DNA from: Berberis thunbergii
Lineage: Eukaryota; Streptophyta; Magnoliopsida; Ranunculales; Berberidaceae
Assembly: GCA_003290165.1 (NCBI GenBank)
Contig: QNQO01000222.1
Span: 62,001-126,000 of the forward strand
Length of the DNA: 64,000 bases
Direction of reading: 5' to 3'
This document shows positions 46,305-59,110 of this stretch, in pieces. The number at the start of each line of letters is the position of its first letter. Positions within the stretch are counted from its first letter, which is position 1. A model generated the notes under the pieces. It searched no databases. It saw only the letters and a list, made by a program, of their open reading frames with translations, and had not been told where the DNA came from. A program made the translations under genes and the position numbers.

Positions 46305-48169
46305 CCTTATCAATAAAACTCTCCATTTCATATTAAAACACGACTAGATAACCTTTAGAAAGTATGTTTCAACTACAAATTTCTCATATCACTCAGAGAT
46401 TGGGTATTTATCACTTTATGTATTTGTGAGGAAAAGAATAAATTATGGAAACACAAACATCTCACATATAATTATCATGAAAACAGACTTTTCAAATAAT
46501 GAAGTGAATATGATCTCATGGACAGGAATATCAATTACTTTTGAGAATGTTGAATCACATACCATAGTACTTTTCTATTCAATCTCCTCATCTATGGACC
46601 GAACTTTTACTTAAGATCAATTAGGTTGTAATGAGACTAAGATTATAACTAACAAGAATGAAAAAAGGATATACAAAAATTCTCTAAAAATGGATACACC
46701 TTTTAATAAACACATGGGGCACCAAATAGTAGAGTTTTTTTTTTTCTTCCTTCTCAATTCTTCCTTTTAATATATATTTGAAGCATCAAATATTTGTTTT
46801 CAATGACATGTTTTTCCCTATGCACAATGAAACATTTTATTCTTGAGGATTCGGTGAATATCTAGTTTCGACTCTTTTTATTTGTCTACTTCAAACATAT
46901 ATCCAATCATACACATTCTCAGAAAAACTGGGTAAGGATAAAACAATATAGGGTATTACTCCAAAACTAGAGTAGGTAATGGAGATGGGGTTAGCACAAA
47001 AAAGGTTGTTCAAAGGCTCAAAGGACTGCAAACAAATATTATTATTGGGTAAGCTAAAAGGCTAGATAATGATTCAAAGAATAAAAAAATGTCTATATCA
47101 CTTCCTAAGCTCTAGTTGATATTATGACATCTCAATTAAATAAACCAAGAAGTTCTAGCGTAATGATTCAATTTTAATGTCATTCTCAAAGCAATCAATA
47201 AAAGAAATAAGAATAATGATATCATCAGACGAGATAATGTGGACTCAAGAAAATCTAGAGTTTATTAAATAACCCTAAAAAAATAAAAAAGACTGAAACT
47301 CACAAGGATTAAGTCTCCACTATCATTCTAAGGCTTTCTAGTTAATATCTAACTTGGCCTATTGTGCGAGAATAATCGAGTTGAAAAAACCTCATGAAAT
47401 ATATTAAACTTAAAGATAATATCAAACCATATGTTCTCATATTAATATATCAATGTGAGAAGTGATAGCATGTATTTTCTCAAATTTAAAAGCACATGTG
47501 AAAGCATATCCTCAATGTATAAAAATAAGAATCATGACAAATAAAAGAAAAATGAAATTTGATGGTTAGAGTGATATTACCATGGTAAAAGTTTTACCAA
47601 ATTTGAAAAGATAATCCACCAATGAAAGCTCAAAAACATAAGAGTTGTGTATTTATTATGAGAAATTGATAAAAACGTATACATGACACAAAAATTGCAC
47701 AAACGAAAAAAATATACGTACCAGTTGTAAGTCAAAATTGTTACGAAGCTAACGAGTATGAGTGAAATGCAAGTAGAAAAAACTTGAAAATCAATACAAA
47801 CTAACCATAATGACACAACTGAAGCTAGGCTGCCTCCCAGGAGTGTTTGGTTTAAAGTCATCAGCCCAAAGTATATTCTCGCTCACGAATTATGTACCAT
47901 AAAATGAAGAGAAAGAACATAGCGAATACCCTCCCCAAAACCTAGACACTTAGTCCACGATGTTAACTAGATCATATAACAACAATCTAAAAAGTTGAGG
48001 ATCAATCCAACAAATTGTAACAACCACATGCGACACAACATATACTAACACACTCCTAGAACTACAAAGGCGTCATGCAAAGTCATAGAGAAAATGCAAA
48101 TGAACTCACATTCTTAGGGAATCCATAGAGTTCTGGGGAATAAAGGGGTCACAAGTAGTGATATCCAGC
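45172..48169 (-). mobile_element. Truncated second Athila-like element: 3' LTR and 3' untranslated region
   Basis: The LTR 45172-45878 (TGATGCAGAT...GTGAATATCA) is followed on its right by sequence colinear with 15160-17100 of the first Athila element: TTTGCTAGTCCTCGAGCAAA at 45897, AGAGTGATATTACCATGGT at 47568. The LTR is 707 bp, much shorter than the 1495-bp LTR, so this is another subfamily or a deleted form. The segment GGCTGCCTCCCAGGAGTGTTTGGTTTAAAGTC near 47829 is a familiar Athila landmark. Pol, gag and the other LTR are absent. Confidence 0.75.
46269..46303. repeat. (GT)n microsatellite
   Basis: About 17 GT units lie inside the Athila-like 3' untranslated region. The homologous place in the first Athila element (15541-15553) has only about five. 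Confidence 0.9.
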
Positions 48170-48843
48170 TGATGATACACCAAACCATCCTCTAATCCAC
48201 GCTGTACACGTGCCATGATAATCTCGTCAACAGATCTAAGCGAGTCTGATTGCCAACCGAATATGACAAAGCCCAAGCAACACTAAGCCCACTTTGGCAG
48301 AATCCAAAAGATTGGACCCAAATTGCAACGCCCTACTAAGCCCACACGTCACATGGTCAAGCCCAATACCCATAAGGCCTAATCAGGCAAGTATCTGGGG
48401 GATCGACCTAAGATGGGCAAGGCCAGCAATACATTGGTTCCGACTAGGAAACAAATACCAGAGTATAAATCGTGCATGGAAACTCCCTTGCATGGACAAC
48501 ACTCCAAAAGGAAAGTTTCTCCTGCAGATCTAGGAGCACAAGTCGTGTAGGGAAACTCTCCTACATAGACAACTCCTAACGAAGAAAGGATTCCAGCAAG
48601 ATATTTTTCCCCAAACTATGCCACCAAAGGTCTAGCCAAACAAGAACTTTCGCATTATAAATAGGACACAGGGTTGATGAGCAAAGATACGCTATAGAAC
48701 CAAATTTACAGTTTTAAGCCTTTTTCAAGTCTTGTTTACCTTTAGCATTGGAGTGTCATCGGCCGCCACAACGGTGGTCCTTGGCTCACATGTGTTCCCT
48801 ATATAGGTCAAGGGCAAGGGCAAGGATAACAGGATTGACTACA
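48170..48843 (+). repeat. 5' LTR of Tat-like element B
   Basis: It begins TGATGATACACC and ends GACTACA before TCAGTTTGGCGCCGTCC. A TATA-like TTATAAATAGG lies at about 48653. It is highly similar to the antisense LTR at 63017-63695 (shared AGATCTAGGAGCACAAGTCGTG and AATACATTGGTT segments). Confidence 0.85.
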
Positions 48844-48849
48844 TCAGTT

Positions 48850-48868
48850 TGGCGCCGTCCGTTGGAAA
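48850..48868 (+). other. Primer binding site of element B
   Basis: GGCGCCGTCCGTTGGAAA follows the LTR after a short TCAGTTT spacer. This TTTGGCGCCGTC arrangement is typical of Tat-lineage elements. Confidence 0.65.
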
Positions 48869-50830
48869 TGATGAAGTTCCTTTGAAAAACAATGACATCA
48901 CCCTTCCTTACAATCCAGAAAGATGGTGGCCACAAGATCTCACAACAATTGAGACATCGTTAAGCCCTCGAACGCTCGAACTGGAGAAGTGTCACCAGTT
49001 TCGACAGCACTAGCACTGCGGGGGAACAATCTCGAACCCCCATGCTGACAGAAGCCACGGCAGACCCTAGGGTGGATCTATTGTCAACCCAGATGCAGCA
49101 AATCGCACGAGCGGTATAGATACTCACTCAAAGGAACCCTCCAACCGCAGAAGGAAACCGAGAGCAGCGAAGAGCCCCGTCCCCAGAAGACACCAGAGAA
49201 CACGTTTAGGAGAACCATTTTGCCCCTGCGAGCTATTAGTGGACTAGAGTCGGAGGAGCGGCCAATGGAGACCTAGCATCTAACCGACAAACCCCCTCGC
49301 AAAATCCCTCCGGCTAAGGGCTACTAATCCTGACATATTGTTCAACCTCACCATTTTCCCGTTCATGGATCACATCATGAATGAGCCACTGTCAAAGAAA
49401 TTCATTCTACCAAAGTTGGAATTTTACAACGGGACAACGGGCCCATCCGATCACTTATGCCAATTGCATGTAATGACTCCCTCTGAAGTCCATCGATTCA
49501 TTTCGAACACTGGCAACAACGTTTTTTACACGCTTTGTCGGCATCCAACGGATTAGGAAAGGCCCGCATTGCCTTCTCACCCTCAAACAAAAGTCGAACG
49601 AGACATTGAGAGAGTATGTCACATGCTTCAATGATGAGTTGACACTTGTCGACGGCTACAATAACGACACCACGGTCACAGCCTTCACCTAAAGTTTGAG
49701 GAGAGGCAGGTTCTATGATTTCTTCACTCTGGAGCCTCCAACCAATAAGGCGAATTTGCTGAAGAGTGCCCAACAATATATCACTCTCGATGAGATGTTC
49801 GCCGCCAAGAAGGAAGCGAAGTCTGAAAAGAAACCCTCTAGTTCCAGAGACAAAAATGAGGGAAGAAACAAAAAAACAATGACAGAAAGAGGAAGCGCAA
49901 TGACAGCAAGCCCGACTCTCGCCGTGCAAGGCAAGATAAGGCATCAAACTTCGTCAAGTCTAAATTTGTCAATCCCCTCAACTCCAGTGTGTCTGACGTC
50001 CTCAACTCCATTAAGAATTAGGGAGAATTGAAGTAGTCAGTCAAACAACGATGAGGCCCCTCCCAGTGCAATAACAGCAAATACTGTTCTTTTCACAAGG
50101 AGGGCGGCCACGACATTGAAAACTGCAAAAGTCTCAGGAGTGAGATAGAGTACTAGGTCTGGAAAGGAAAGCTTAAAGAGTTCATGATCCCGAAAGGCAG
50201 GACCAGCCAAAAAAGGAAGATGTCATTAAGAAGATAGATAAAGAAGCTTCTGGCATCATATATGTACTTCAACGAGTCGGCTCGAAAGGTGAGCAGTCCA
50301 ACAGGTCCCGTAAGAAGATGCTTCTCGAGATGCGAATGCAGCCCACCTACAGGGATTAACAAATGCAGTATGCATGTATTCGGTGCCCAATCCCTCAGCT
50401 GACGTTCACAGATAAGGACCTCCAAGGCGTCCATTCTCCTTATAATGATGCCTTAGTCATTTCGATCCTCATTACAAAGTAGGAAGTGAAAAGGGCCTTA
50501 GTGGACACAAGGAGCTCTCTAACATCCTATTTTTCAACGCATTCTACAATATACAACTCAAGGAGGAGGACTTAACACCCGTCAATCACCCCATCATCGG
50601 GTTCAGTGGAAAGAAATGTTTCCCTATTGGGGAGATCAGTTTTATGGTAGTGGAGAAAAAATCCACAATTACGAAGTTCCTTGTCCAGGAGTTCATGGTG
50701 GTTGATGCCCCGTCCGCCTACAACATCATCCTTTGAAAGCCTTGACTCCATCATATGGAGGCAGTAGTTTCTGCTCTGCACCAATGCATCAAGTACACTG
50801 CCAATCAGGCCCAATGAACTACTCGAAGAG
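48869..50830 (+). pseudogene. Element B gag and protease remnants
   Basis: Gag pieces are FNLTIFPFMDHIMNEPLSKKFILPKLEFYNGTTGPSDHL (about 49338), RIRKGPHCLLTLKQKSNETLREYV (about 49550), YDFFTLEPPTNKANLLKSAQQYITLDEM (49713) and a zinc-knuckle-like CSFHKEGGHDIENC (about 50090). A retropepsin follows: ALVDTRSS (about 50497), FLVQEFMVVDAPSAYNIIL (about 50680), SALHQCIKYT. The active-site Gly reads Arg. Frames change repeatedly. RT, RNase H and integrase are absent. Confidence 0.78.
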
Positions 50831-52689
50831 ATCAACCTTCAGCGAGAGACTGCCACTACGCAGCAGTGAAACAACTCGATTGTTAGTAATTACAGCTTGG
50901 GCCCGCAGAGCAAACATATCAGATACCAAGCCCAGATAAGGGGGAAGAATCACCTTGCATGGACAAAGAAAAAACTCCAACAACCAAGGCTCAACTATGC
51001 GACGAGCTAGAATTTAGCATTGGAGACACCATCCAGTCCACTACAAAGCTAAGTAACAACACTTCAATAAATAGGCACCTACTCCAAAAGCTAGCAACCA
51101 GCGAAGAATGGCTCGCCCGCACGAAGTATTTTTCAGTAACTTCGCTAGCATTGGCAAAACATTACACTTTGCCGAGGGAGCTACACATTCTGAGCCAGGA
51201 ATATGTGCATCTTCTTTAGGGCCAGATTAGCTTAGTCCTCTCTCAGAGTCAAACTATCTTACTGCTTTGATTTCTTTTGTTTTTCAATTCAAAAGATTTG
51301 TTCGCACAGGCCTATATGATACAGATTCATTAGGAATAAAATGCGAACTAGAGAAAACAAACTTTATGGATTACTAATTAAAAAAGTTGTTACAAAGCTT
51401 GCCCGACTGACTAGTACAAAAGTTTGCACACTACAAGTATCTAAGTCCGGCGCGAGTATGAATCTACTTAAACGCCCGTTAAGACTTTGCTCTGTCAATC
51501 TGCCTCCAAAAGAGGATTCATAAGTGAAAGCAAAAGTACCCAAAGTAGTCTACAGACTACAGGTACGTGCCTGATTCTTTGCTCCGCCAATCTGCCTCAC
51601 AAGGATGATTGGAAAGTGGCTGCGAAGACACTCGAAGTAGGCTGCAAACATCTCATTTCGCCAATCTGCTTTGCAAGAGGATTCAAAAAGAAAGCAGATG
51701 AGGATGTCTCTCAAACAAAAAATGCCAGGGTCGATGCAAAGTTAGCACCTCAGGACCTCAGGTCGCGTCCATCAGAACTTTGCTCCATCAATCTGCCTTC
51801 CAGTTGTGGCATCACGCGTGAAGCCCAGTAGATACACTAGGAGCAGCCACCCAAATTTGGTTGCGGGTATTATCTCTAAGATTGGATGGTGCGAGACGCC
51901 CTAGGAGCACTGGAAGATGAAAGATAAACTTGAACCCTGAGGGGGAGTCCGTAACTTTCTTTTTCGCAATGTGAGAAGAAATTACGAGGTCCTATGCAAC
52001 CAATTGGATGCTTACCCAAATCAGGTGGCATCACATAATAGCAGGTCTTGTTAAGACACATTGCTACAAATGTCAGAACATTCGAAGACTCGAACAACGA
52101 AGATCTTCCTTTAGCCTTTGGAGAGCACAAAACATATATTTTTCGAAAAGATGCATTTGAAGGACATGCTCTACAACATTCATGGCAATGCTTGAAATGG
52201 TGAACACCAGCCTATATATAGGGGCGATGTTTCACGAAACAAATTCAACCAACAGTTACGCCAGCATTAAATGTTGTACGGGAAACAAGGAGGTGACGGT
52301 TCCAATTGCAACTACACGAGTCCACATTCATCGAATTAATAGCGTTGCATGCATTGCCATTAACTGGGGGGAGTAACCGAACTGAACAGTCTCACAATCT
52401 ACGTCATACACTTGTCATGTTGATCTTTACAACAGGGCCCAGCCAACTAGTGGGTCCAAGCGAAGATCCAGCCCAGTACATGCAAAGACATAAACGGTGA
52501 AGGCCTTAAATCCAAGGTATCCACTTTATTAAAATTTTGTTGTTGTTCATTAAACCTGGATAAACTCATAACGGACTGTTTATGGCAATTCGACTCCAAA
52601 ATCAGATTTATTAGTCTTACATCCATGTCGGAGTATTAGACGAATTAAGTCAGGACACCCAAGTCATACTTGCATGCCAAAGGCCTAGC
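50831..52689. other. Element B non-coding remnant with a degenerate short repeat
   Basis: After traces of the protease-RT linker (DCHYAAVKQL, about 50850) no pol domain is found. From 51480 to 51800 a motif near TTTGCTCCGCCAATCTGCCT recurs at about 51487, 51580, 51657 and 51780, a decayed repeat of roughly 80-120 bp spacing. Polypurine-like tracts GAGGGGGAGT (51939) and GGGGGGAGT (52367) are present, but no LTR with TG..CA ends follows them. Confidence 0.5.
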
Positions 52690-53825
52690 CTAACCAAAGC
52701 TTAGTTAGTTCTGACTGATGACAATAGCTTCTGGTTCGCTCTAACGCCTAGTCCGCCAAAAGCGAATGATGATGGTTTAGAAAGTGAGTGCTTAGTCAGC
52801 GTTCTCAACGTCTGATCAAGATGGCTTGTCTGAGATCATTGTCCAACTACATACAATGATCGCCGAACCCAATCAAAGTTTAGTCAGTTTTGACAAATGA
52901 CGATAGCTTCCGATCCGCTCTAAGATCGTAGTTAGCTGAGCGCGGATGAAGATAGCTTAGAGAGTGGAAGCTTAGTCAGCGCTGTAATGTCTGATCGAGA
53001 CGGCTTGCCAAGGATCATTCTCCAACTACAGATAATGGTCACTGAACCCGACCAAAGTTTAAAGTGACGACTGATGACGATAACTTTTGGTCCACTCTAA
53101 CGCCTAGTTCGCCGAGTGCAGATGACGATGGTTTAGAAAGTGGGAGCCTAGTCAATGCTCTAACGCCTGATCGAGACGGCTTGCCAGGGATCATTGTCCA
53201 ACTACAGCTAATGGTCACTGAACCCAACCAAAGTTTAGTCAATGATGACTGATAATGATAACTTATGGTTCGCTCTAACGCCTAGTGTGGATGATGATGG
53301 CTTAGAAAGTGGGTGTTTAGTCAGCGCTCTCGATGCTCTACCACAATAGCTTACCAGGAATATTTGCCCAACTACGAGCAATGATCGTTGAACCCTACCA
53401 AATCTTAGTTAGTTTCGACTAATGACGATAGCTTCTGGTTTGCTCTAAGATCGTAGTCTATCGAGCGCAGATGAAAATGACTTAGAAAGTGGGAGTCTAG
53501 TCAGTGTTCTCAATGCTTGATCAAGATGACTTGCCAGGTATCACTGTCCAACCACAGACAATAATCGTCGAACCCTACCAAACCTTAGTCAATTTTGATT
53601 GAAAACGATAACTTTTGATCCGCTCTAAGACCGTAGTCCGCCGAGCACGGGTGAAGATTGCATAGAAAGTGGGAGTCTAGTAAGCACTTTCAACGCCCAA
53701 TCATGATTACTTGCCAGGAATCACCATCCAACCAAAAACAATGGTCCCCAAACTCGACTAAAGTTTAGTCAATTATGACTGATGACGATAACTTTCAATC
53801 CGACCTAAAGCCTAGTCCACCAGAA
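52690..53825. repeat. Tandem repeat array, 178-bp monomer, about 6.5 copies
   Basis: The marker CTCTAANRCCGTAG/CTCTAACGCCTAG recurs at about 52739, 52918, 53095, 53273, 53444, 53623 and 53804 (171-181 bp apart). Monomers contain GAAAGTGGGAGTCTAGTCAG, CCAGGGATCATTGTCCAAC and TTTAGTCAGTTTTGACTGATGACGATA. Length, order and wording match the array in element A (25035-26240). It occupies the same place in its element. Confidence 0.92.
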
Positions 53826-54626
53826 GAGAACAATAACGGCGTAAGAATCCAGGCAGAGCTCTGGAAGCTTAACTCGGACGACTTGTAAGATTCACTATTC
53901 GACCACTCAAAGTAATGCACACGCTTGACCATAGTCTAACTAGTTTGCTTAAACTGGCAATGACAAATGCAGGTCTAATCTACAGCCTATCCCGCAAAGG
54001 GGGGATTACAATGACTGATTACGAGAGAGGATTATGATCTGGTCCACATGACCTATTGCCAGCAAAAATTACCCCCTTGCATGGAGCTCAGCCAACTTAC
54101 AAGACTTGGCCGATACAACTTCTCGATCTCTAAAAAGTATAAACCAAGATTGCATGAACTATTGCAACATAGGCAGTCAGAACTCTCATCAGAAGATTAA
54201 TCCTACGGTCTCCTAAGTCAGCAAAACCTCTTAAAGCTAACACCGCAATAAGACAAAGCAGAAAAAAGCCAGCAGAAAGTGTGGCGGCATGGGGCGCAAA
54301 GCAAAAAAGGGATCCTATCAACTTGTTGTGATATAGGATAACAAGCTAATAAGCTTGGTCTTACTTCACCATCAAGAAATGAAAGAAGACTTCCATCTCC
54401 GAGCTTAGCTCAGACGTAGCTCGCTTCTTTTTGGGTGTAAGACAAAGAAGTTCACAAGTACAAAGTGCTACTCAATATATATTTTTCATTGATAATCCAA
54501 CAAATACAGAGTTTTCTTCTCATCGAGAGGAGGTTCAGATACAACGGAGCTAGACTTGGCAGGAGAAGAAGAAGGGGATGTGTCCACACACAATCGAACA
54601 CCCTAATCTTGATGACCCTCTTCTTC
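53826..54626. other. Element B spacer between tandem array and antisense ORF
   Basis: No coding homology is seen. It separates the array from the 3' end of the antisense ORF and would be 3' untranslated region for both transcripts. Confidence 0.4.
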
Positions 54627-57600
54627 TTATTGATCAGAGGCTTCCCCAAACTCTGCAAAGGACACCTCTTTATAGTAAAAGAGATCCCAATCAGCATAGT
54701 CCTCCTTCATCAGCTGCAACAACTCCAGTCTTCCTTGCACAACTCTTCTAAACTCAAATGTGCCCTGGGCCTTGCGGAGCTTCTCTTCCCGTACTCTTGA
54801 CTCAGCGAGCTCTCACTCCAGCTGCTCCAATTTGCCCGACAGCGCATCTGTTTCCGACTGCTCAGCGTTCAGATTGTCTTTTACTGCACTAAGCTCATTT
54901 TGTGCCAGAAGGAGCCACTCATCTACTGTCCTCACACTCTTGGCATTGAAATCAACATCAGCCTCCAGCTGCTGACATCAGACAACCCACTCGAACTCCT
55001 CTTGGCCTTTCCTCATTCAGAGCCTGCATCTCAGCATACGCTTTGGCTATAGTCTCCTGAGAAAATTGTAAGTCATGGCGAACAAGGTTCATTTCTCCCT
55101 CGAACTTGTCCTCGTGGATAGTGCCTCGGCCAAATCAAACTCCAGTGTTTCCAAGCGAATCCTCTAAGCCTCCAATATTGCCTATCGGGCCTCCGGATCA
55201 ACGGCCGATTCGGTGGGCCTTCTTTCTTCAAGTTGCTTATTCAATTATTCAATTTTGTGGAGAACATCAGAATACGACTTATGCAAATTCGCAAAGACTC
55301 GTTCCATGGTATGCATTCTCTCACGAGCAGCCTTAATTTTCATCCTAGCGGCGGCAACTAGGTTCAGATATGACATCCCTAGCATGAGATGTTTTTGCCC
55401 CTTGTCCATGCGTTCTCCCAGTGTATCACCTTTTGGCGTCAGAGCGCAATTTGTTAGTCAGCCATTCAATCTACTAATATGATTCTTGGAAGCATAAGAA
55501 ATGTCAACCTCTTGGTGCCAGATTTGGTTGTCCATTATTACAACATCCGGGGTGAATAAGATGATCCGCGCATTTAGATGGAAGTCCTCTGGGACCAGAA
55601 TCACTCCCGCACCGCCCTTCGTTGTCTTCACCACATCAGGGCATTTCTCCACCACTTTCCCCTTACAAGCAATGATATGCTCTCTTTCATGAGCCGATTC
55701 GGAAGCAGTTGTCGAGGAAGAAGGAAACGAATTATCTCTCAAACCTGTCATCACCTCAATGTGAGGATGAGATTGGGATGGAGGACAATACGGGCGACAT
55801 AGAGGAGACTTTTTTCCAAGGAGGGGTTGTACTTGAAATTCTTCAACAAAAAAGGACGAGTCTAACGAGTCTAACCCGGATCGGATGAAGCTACCATACC
55901 TGCCTGGAGTAATAGGTTGTTCATGACCTTCGCCTGTTCAATACTCAGTTTCGTCACATTTTCAACCCCCACCATTTGCAGATACTCCTTCTCCAAGTTG
56001 ATGAGAGAAATAGGGGCCTTTGCCTGAGCATCACGCCCCTCAAACACAATAGGTTTCTCCCTAGTGGTTGAATCAAGATCTTGTCCCACAACTTTGCGTT
56101 GACCATCCGAAGGGGCCAAATGCTCACGAGCAGGCTTAGTTGCAGCATGAGGCTTATTTGGATGCATAGAAGAAGAAAGTGCCTCATTCAACTCCACCCT
56201 TCTTGACGGGATCAGAATCTTAACCTTTGGAAACTTCCTCTTCTTTGAAGAGGGTTCGCCTTCAGACTTCGATTGCAGAACTCTAAAAAGAGTGGAAACC
56301 TCATGCTAATAAGCCCATAGTCGGCTTCGCTTAATGTTAAAGTCATGAAATTTATCCATGGTTGCTTCGTCCTCAGAACAAAGAGGTATAGTTGGAAATT
56401 TCCCGATAGAAAACACGGGTAACGATTCAATATGCAATCAATACTGGCGGGATCCAAAATGGAATCAAACTTACTCAGTTACCTGAATTCCCGCTCAATC
56501 GGACAACCAGCAAGCTCAAAGTATTTCGAGTCCGACGACATCAACATCCATACATCATGCTCGTTTATCCGAGGATAGGTGAGCAGTTGGATCACCCTCG
56601 AAGACACTCAAACACTAGCATCGCTAGCCCTGATTAGAATGATGATCACCATCCTATAACCATTTGGCATCAGCTGAGCAAGCGAAATGCCGAGGTACGC
56701 CAAGAAGTTCCAAATCTCCCTTATGAAAGGAAAATGGATGCCTGATTGAAGCATACCTTGATGGAAACATGTACATCCTTCTGGAGAAGACAATGGATGC
56801 AAACAAGTACATCCTTCAATAGTCATTCATGACATGTGCAAGACAAAGTTTGGTAAGGAGGAATCCCTCAAAGAAGGGCAAAGGCACACAAAGGAAACTA
56901 GCATACATAGGGGGTAGTGAAAGAAGTTGGTATAGGAGGAGTCGGCAAGCCATTTGCTCCAATAACATACACATACCAGCATTTTGTAACTAGGACAAGA
57001 TACTCATACCAACTGTTGTTGGTGTTTGTAAGCTTATAAATGATAGGTGACCTCTTTTCTCAATGGCAGAAGTGGTAGTAAGCATGTTTGTCCCGACCAG
57101 TGGACTTGAGCAGGTAATACTGTGCTTGAATGTGGTTCAAGGTGAATGTGGGTCCGAGCATCGAGTCGATACACTCACAAGCCCTAAGCAAATGCCAGAA
57201 ATTTCCAGTGGTCTGCCAAGGAAATATTGTAAAATCTAAAAGCCTGAATAACGAGAGGAGTAAGGGGGAAGAGGCATTCCAGGTGTAATTTGAATTAAAG
57301 TTACACAAATGGTGGGAGACATTGGGAAGTGGTTGGCATCATGCTCAATGGCCAAGAAATGCCCCATTTGATTGGAGGTAGGAAAAAGCATGCCTTGCTT
57401 TCCAATCAACCAGATCAGGGTGGTAAGGGTCATGGCTTATTACTGATTTAATGGGACGGCGATCCCTTGTGGATTTCAGACCCATGAAGACGAAGGCGCA
57501 AGTAAGTGGGAGAGGGAAATGAGACACGACATAACAAGAATGTGCAGAATAAGGAAGAAAAACATACCTTAACCAAGAAACAAAGTAAGGAGCTATGCGG

Positions 57601-57640
57601 GAGACGAAGAGTTGAATCGTGAAAAGAGAGATGACATCAC
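54627..57640 (-). pseudogene. Antisense ORF of element B (coiled-coil protein)
   Basis: It is read on minus, opposite to gag. Upstream parts show RDRRPIKSVISHDPYHPDLVDWK (about 57480), FWHLLRACECIDSMLGPTFTLNHIQAQYYLLK (about 57210) and YYHFCH followed by NNSWYEYLVLV. A charged middle follows (57-56 kb), with ARIILFTPDVVIMDNQIW (55597). A clear heptad-rich coiled coil (about 54970-54790) reads LEADVDFNAKSVRTVDEWLLLAQNELSAVK. The C-terminus FEFRRVVQGRLELLQLMKEDYADWDLFYYKEVSFAEFGEASDQ ends at a TAA (54627-54629). Stops break the 5' two thirds; the last third is open with a single TGA. It resembles the antisense extra ORFs of Tat-lineage elements. Its function is unknown. Confidence 0.55.
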
Positions 57641-58689
57641 ACATTTACAAAAGTCCCTTTTATAGTTGGCTAGAGAACAACCAGAGATGAGGAAGTTCTC
57701 GCTCATTTACAAGTGAAAGAGATAGTGGGAAATAGACGCACACCCATACAGAAGTGGAATAAAGTAGTTGCATACTCCTTGGGTGTTAGATAATAATATG
57801 ACCCTCGTGAAGGGGGGCAAATGTGGTTGCACTGAGAGTAACAACGGCATAGTAAGTAATGTAGAAGATGCAAATTGGAAAAAAGAAATAGAGAGCCAAG
57901 TTGAGTGGGACGATGTAGCCCATGGCATAGGAGAAAGCCCAAAAATTGATGCAAAACTAAATGCCCATGTGGGAGGAGAATGGTGTTCCAAGTGGCAATA
58001 CACAACTAAACATGGCTTGCACTACTTTCATGGTGACAATTAAGGTGAGACAAGAGGCGAAAGAGATATAAATGGATATAAAAAGGGGAGAGAAAGAAAA
58101 ACAAAGGACATGCAGAGGAGATGACTGAGAGGAATAAACCCAAAAAAAAACTAGAGAAGAGCTAATCAGCGTACCCACACGGGATGTATGTTCAAGTATT
58201 GCCTTAAAATTTGATCGAAGACGACGATAAAGATAAAAGGAGGGGAAGGGTGGTGGTGCTGAAATAGGGAGGCAAGGTGGCGGTGGCAAGGACATGTAAT
58301 AAAAAAAGGAAGGAATAGGAGGTGGGTTGGGGAAGAAGATGGAGTTTCTTAATAAATTGAGATTTTCCTCGAGATACGCTTAATGTTTTGATTGGACCAT
58401 TTGATTTTCTTCGAGATGAGTTGTTTGAGACACAAAATATTGAATCTCAACCTTAGATTTTTAAAGAGTATTTTGGTCATCTAAATATGGACATTTTGTA
58501 AACAAACAGCCAACGAGTGTAGAGTGCTAATCCTGGGGAAACTGAATTATTAATTTATTATGGGATTAATCTCATATAAGCTATTTATTTTAGGGGCATG
58601 TCACAATTAACCTATGAAAGAAATATATATGTTTGAAACAATGGAACAACTCGAGTTGCATTTGCACGATGGAGACCTCATTTTAAGAG
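57641..58689. other. Unassigned DNA right of element B
   Basis: It probably includes the upstream region of the antisense ORF. No plus-oriented 3' LTR matching 48170-48843 is present, so element B lacks its 3' end here. Confidence 0.4.
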
Positions 58690-59110
58690 GGGGCGCGTAT
58701 TAGAATTGTTGAAAAACATAGTAAGTTGCAAGAAATCAGTTTGTCAACAACAATGGGCAACAACTTGTAACGGCTTGTAGAAGATGGAAGAAGATATGAT
58801 AAATCAACATGTTGGGGTCGATGGCGGTGAATCTTTACCTGAAAAGAGCTTGGGTAAGATTGTTGAAGCAGCTAGCAGCAATTGAAACTCTTGAAGCTGA
58901 CAGAAAAGAACAACTAGTAGATAAGGTGGTTGAAGCTTGAAAAACATCCACCATCACCATTGATCACCGATACTGAGTGACTATAAAAGAAGAAGGGGTT
59001 CCCCATTTCGATCAATTCTCTATGTTTGGGTTTTTCCCCTTTTGTGTGTGAGAGAAGAGGAGAGAGTGTCTGTGTGATATATTCACCATGCTATATGTGG
59101 TATCATTTAG
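58690..59110 (+). repeat. Possible copia-type LTR remnant
   Basis: A polypurine tract AGAGGGGGCGCGTATTAGAA is followed by TGTTGAAAAACATAG (58706), the usual look of a copia 3' LTR start. A TATA box CTATAAAAGAAG lies at 58980. TGGTATCA, the first eight bases of an initiator-Met primer site, occurs at 59098. The far border and coding part are missing, so this rests on ends alone. Confidence 0.35.
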
